In this document: one piece after another, positions 60,690-64,000 of the stretch
Layout: each line of letters starts with the position of its first letter
Position numbering within the stretch: the first letter of the stretch is position 1
DNA from: Elmis aenea
Lineage: Eukaryota > Arthropoda > Insecta > Coleoptera > Elmidae
Reading direction: 5' to 3'
NCBI GenBank assembly: GCA_947652605.1
Contig: OX393581.1
Span: 5,894,640-5,958,639 of the forward strand
Length of the DNA: 64,000 nucleotides
Notes under the pieces: model-generated
What the model was told of the DNA's origin: nothing
The model's input: only the letters and a program-made list of their open reading frames with translations
Database searches by the model: none
Program-made: the position numbers and the translations under genes

Positions 60690-61556
60690 CTGGATTTAGT
60701 GAATCCGTTAAAATATTTGTTCAAATTTGTCGTGTTTTAGATTCACTTTATATAATAACCGCCACATCCATCCATTTAAGTCCACCGATTCGAGGTATTT
60801 CAAAGCAATTTGTAAATCAGTAGCACATTTTAATGTAGACTCTTTGGATTAATTCTAAAATGTCAATAAAAATCTAAATAAATCTATGGTCTCTTTTAAT
60901 TGTTTAAATCGATGTTGAAGAGACTGCAGTGTTTTATCTAACACTTGATTAAAACAGTTTATTTTGTATGCTTCCTTTGCATCTGAGGACTCGTATATGC
61001 AAATTGCCTTTTGCCTTACCGTATACGTTTCAACTGGAATTGTGGAACAACATCTAAATCTTTTGCAAGATCATTTGCACCGATTAATACATCTTTAAAA
61101 CCTTTTTCTCGGTACACTTCTAGCCATTTGCACAAATTTTTAAAAGTGAGTATTCCCGAAGACAGATCTGAGGTTTCACTTTGTAATTCTTTGCTTACTA
61201 AGTTCACTTGGAAAAACAAATCATGCCAGAAAACTAAAGATACCAAGAATTTGTAATCTTTCATTTGAGTAGTGAAAATTTCGCTTCACTTTTTGCGTTT
61301 CCGTAAACGTTTCAAACGGAATTATTTCACGAAAGCTTTTGTTAATTGATTTGATAAATAATCTATTATATTACTGTGGTATAGTTTATTTATTAAGTTT
61401 AGTATTTCACTATTGAACAAAAACTTTTTTAAGTGATATGATGGAGAATTGCTTTTTGTTTCTATGCTATTAATAAGCATTGTATTTATATTTTTTGAGA
61501 GCGGGGCCCTAGGCGAGGGAATCGGTGGAATGTGCTTAAGGCCGCGGCCGGCCCTG
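60690..61556 (-). pseudogene. hAT transposase relic (ZMYM1-like, TTF-type) with one element end
   Basis: Minus-strand translation gives FLVSLVFWHDLFFQVNLVSK, ELQSETSDLSSGILTFKNLC, KWLEVYREKGFKDVLIGAND and LAKDLDVVPQFQLKRIR. In lower coordinates follow EAYKINCFNQVLDKTLQSLQ and HRFKQLKETIDLFRFLLTF with a stop. The V.WHD...N.VSK.LQSE...YRE.GF...DL...FQ..R pattern is typical of the hAT transposases related to vertebrate ZMYM1. Upstream, 61,500-61,556 is GC-rich and ends GGCCGCGGCCGGCCCTG, which on the coding strand starts CAGGGCCGGCCGCGGCC, a hAT-style end. The other end was not found. Confidence 0.75.
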
Positions 61557-62593
61557 TCGCGAACAAATTAAAAACCTATTGATTATCCTAAAAAATAATT
61601 ATCTTTTCAGGTAGCACCGCTCAGTTTATTCCATATTCAAATTTCGCTTCGATCCGCCCTTGAAAGTGTAAAATAAAACAGCTTAAAGTATCAAATTATC
61701 ACAGCCTACCCCCATCCGCCTCTGACTACAGAGTAAATGATAAATATCCACCACCGTAGAATTAATTCCAGGCAATCCTTATTCCTTGACATCATTACAA
61801 CAATATTTATGTTCTCAACTTGCTGTTTTGTAATTGAATAATTGCATAATTGAATAACTCATTAATAGTGTACGGCTTTATTACTGTCACGTACAATTTT
61901 CTACCGAGAAAAGTATAACTTAACTACAATGTAGGTATTACGAAATTGCTCGCGTTTTCATTTAAAATGAATGCGATTGCTTGCGAACAAATTAAAGTAA
62001 AAAAAAACACCGAAAGAAACCGTTTAGTGTCAATATTTTAAGCTGCAACCACGCCATTAATTATTTGTCGTTAGTTATTATTTATCGTAAAAAAAAAGTT
62101 TAACCGGTTCGACGTGATCTATTGCTGACATTAAGTCCGATAATTAGTTTATTTGTGTGGTATGTCTTTCATGTACGTGATATTCTAAGAAGTCGGTAAT
62201 AAATTTTACAGTAGGTAGCAAACTCGGTAATTAAAAAGGTCTTATAAACAGGTACCCCTAAAATTCTGACCGAGATATGATTCAATAAGAGATAATCGAG
62301 CCATTTTTAAAAGGGACACCACAGAGAGAGTAATAAATAATTGTGGCTTTATGCCTGAGACTCATAATGGAGCCAAATCAGTAACATCAAACAAAACAAG
62401 GAAAAAAAATAATGGTGCAAATTAATATAGTAAGGATGCTACTAAAAAAATAATCGTTATTTTAATTTCGAGAAAATAAAAGGATATAATGCAATTAAAC
62501 ACTACTTTATAGTTTTCTTCTGAATAATTCTGAGCAAAAGGGCTATCGCATTTTCATTTTAGAGTTAAATTTGGAACTTAGCACTTAGTAGGA
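61557..62593. other. Gene-free AT-rich stretch
   Basis: No supported exon, RNA gene or clear repeat boundary on either strand. Confidence 0.45.
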
Positions 62594-63345
62594 TACCATT
62601 ATATAAGAAAGGGGACAAAAGGGATTGTTCTAACTATAGAGGAATAACATTAATGAGTGTACCAGGGAAAATACTGGCAAGAGTAATGGAAAGCAGATTT
62701 AAAAAAAAAATAGAAAGCACACTAGAAGAATCCCAATAGGGTTTTAGAAGAGGAAGGAGTTCACAAGACCCAGTCTTTATATTAAGACAAACAATAGAAA
62801 AGAGTTTAACAAAAAACAAAGAAATACATTCATGTTTTATAGACTTGAAAAAGCATTCGATGAAATCAAAATAAAAGACGTATAGAGCGGCCTAAGAAGG
62901 AAACGAATAGAAATAGAAACAATCGACATAAAAAAGCCATGTACGAGAAAACGATAAATATTGTAAGAACTCAAAGTGAAGAATCGGTAGAGTTTGAAAC
63001 AAAAGAGGCCTTAAAACAAGGATGTGTGCTCAGCCCATTATTATTCTCAGTAGTTATGGATGGGGTAGTTAAAGAAGTAAATCAAAAATTGAGACCGTTT
63101 CACCTGGGTAACTGGAAAATGGGAAAAATAATCATAACTGAGCCATTGTTTGCAGACGACATGGTCTTAGTCGCGGAAACAGAAAAGAATCTGCAACATA
63201 ATCTAGTAACTCTAAACCAGGAATTGGAAAAAAACTATATGAGAAAAAATACAGAAAAAACTAAAACTATGTTACAAGAGAGACAAAAAAACATGGAAAA
63301 AAATCAGCACAACACAACCCAACAGTACTACACCAAACAGTAGAA
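62594..63345 (+). mobile_element. Non-LTR retrotransposon reverse transcriptase relic with FADD motif
   Basis: Starts with PLYKKGDKRDCSNYRGITLM, VPGKILARVMESRFKKKIES, LEESQ, a stop, then GFRRGRSSQDPVFILRQTIE and CFIDL. A one-base shift leads to KAFDEIKIKDV. Then KAMYEKTINIVRTQSEESVE, FETKEALKQGCVLSPLLFSV and, at 63,140-63,180, PLFADDMVLVAETEKNLQHN. The QG.VLSPLLF and FADD motifs are the catalytic palm of LINE reverse transcriptases. A stop, a frame shift and truncation at both ends make it inactive. It is the only RT relic in the window that keeps the catalytic aspartates. Confidence 0.85.
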
Positions 63346-64000
63346 GGACTTATGACTAAATAAATAAATCGCACTTAAGGTAAGTCTTAAATTAAGTACA
63401 CCCTGTATATGTATAAAAAAAGTTCAATTAAGAAAGATATTTAAAAAAAAATATTTCACGTGATTCTATCACAGCTTTATATTTATTCTTAAAAAATCTT
63501 TAAATATCGAACAAAATCCAGCAAGAAATTAAAGCCAAATAAATATTAATCCAACCTCAATATTTACAAATCAAACAATCTTTAATTAAAGTATGCAGTC
63601 CATTCAAATATTGATTATATCCGTTGAATTAAAATATTACGAAAGTTAAATAAAATCTGAAAGCTATAAATTTAAATATTTTTAATTTATTTAGTGGAAA
63701 TTAAGTAATAAAGTACATTTTAAATAGGTATGTTTGATTATAAAAAAAACATATCGAGGTATGATATGCTTGTGTTGTATAATGTCCCATAAGTTTACTT
63801 AGCTAATAGTGCATTAAAAACAAATAACTGTAAATTAGTCAGTACAAACTTTGCAAGTGGACGAAGAAAGCTGTAGAAAACAAATAAATGAAAGAACGCA
63901 TTGCAAATAGTATGGTGCGATACAGATTTTCTTGAAAACGGTATTTTTTTAACATGTGCAAATAAAAATGCTGTTATAAAAGCTTCAGCCCGTTCCTTGC
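63346..64000. other. Gene-free AT-rich end of window
   Basis: No supported gene. A GTACACCCTGTATA word at 63,399-63,412, just beyond the LINE relic, is another terminus of the ACAGGGTG repeat group. Confidence 0.45.

Overview
The window is AT-rich nuclear DNA of an animal, most likely an insect. I infer this from small spliced exons with GT-AG introns as short as 52 bp, mariner and hAT transposon relics, non-LTR retrotransposon tails, many short elements ending in ACAGGGTG-type termini, and insect-type metallothionein exons. A beetle is plausible, but the sequence alone does not prove the order. Most long open frames are chance or antisense frames. The real genes had to be assembled exon by exon.

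Layout. 1-17,640 holds no gene I can support. It is intergenic or upstream intron with relics of non-LTR retrotransposons (about 1.7, 7.4 and 10.7 kb), a decayed mariner (9.4-10.0 kb), and a three-level nest: a Jockey-like LINE broken by a hAT element with a perfect 8-bp target duplication, itself broken by a second hAT-type element with its own perfect 8-bp duplication (14.6-17.5 kb). 17,641-28,706 (+) is the main find. Nine exons stay in frame across eight introns and encode at least 1,260 residues, joining a class V PLP-dependent cysteine desulfurase-like enzyme to a TtcA-like PP-loop ATPase. The 5' end was not found. Its introns hold a decayed tandem repeat and several long inverted-repeat (foldback) elements. 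28.7-36.7 kb is repeat-rich and gene-poor.

36.8-51.2 kb carries three metallothionein-like genes, all on the minus strand and all with a tiny first exon ending in phase 1. One is canonical (51 aa, 11 Cys), one encodes 94 aa (19 Cys), and one encodes a giant 342-aa protein (70 Cys) built from 48-aa, nine-Cys repeats. The upstream regions of the last two contain exact matches to the metal response element core TGCRCNC. Between the first and second genes lie a hAT element with a perfect 8-bp duplication and a remnant of the hAT dimerisation domain, and a 184-bp satellite array of nine copies ending at another hAT-like element.

53.9-56.5 kb (-) holds the last three exons of a RASSF9/RASSF10-type (N-terminal RASSF, Drosophila Meru-like) coiled-coil protein. 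Its RA-domain exons were not found. From there to 64 kb I see a decayed hAT transposase (60.7-61.6 kb) and a LINE reverse transcriptase relic with an FADD motif (62.6-63.3 kb).

How the genes may work together. The desulfurase/PP-loop fusion would place sulfur mobilisation and nucleotide activation for RNA thiolation in one polypeptide; this is inference from known IscS-TtcA chemistry. The metallothionein cluster is a local gene family that has diversified mainly by internal repeat growth. There is no sign of a functional link between these groups beyond proximity.
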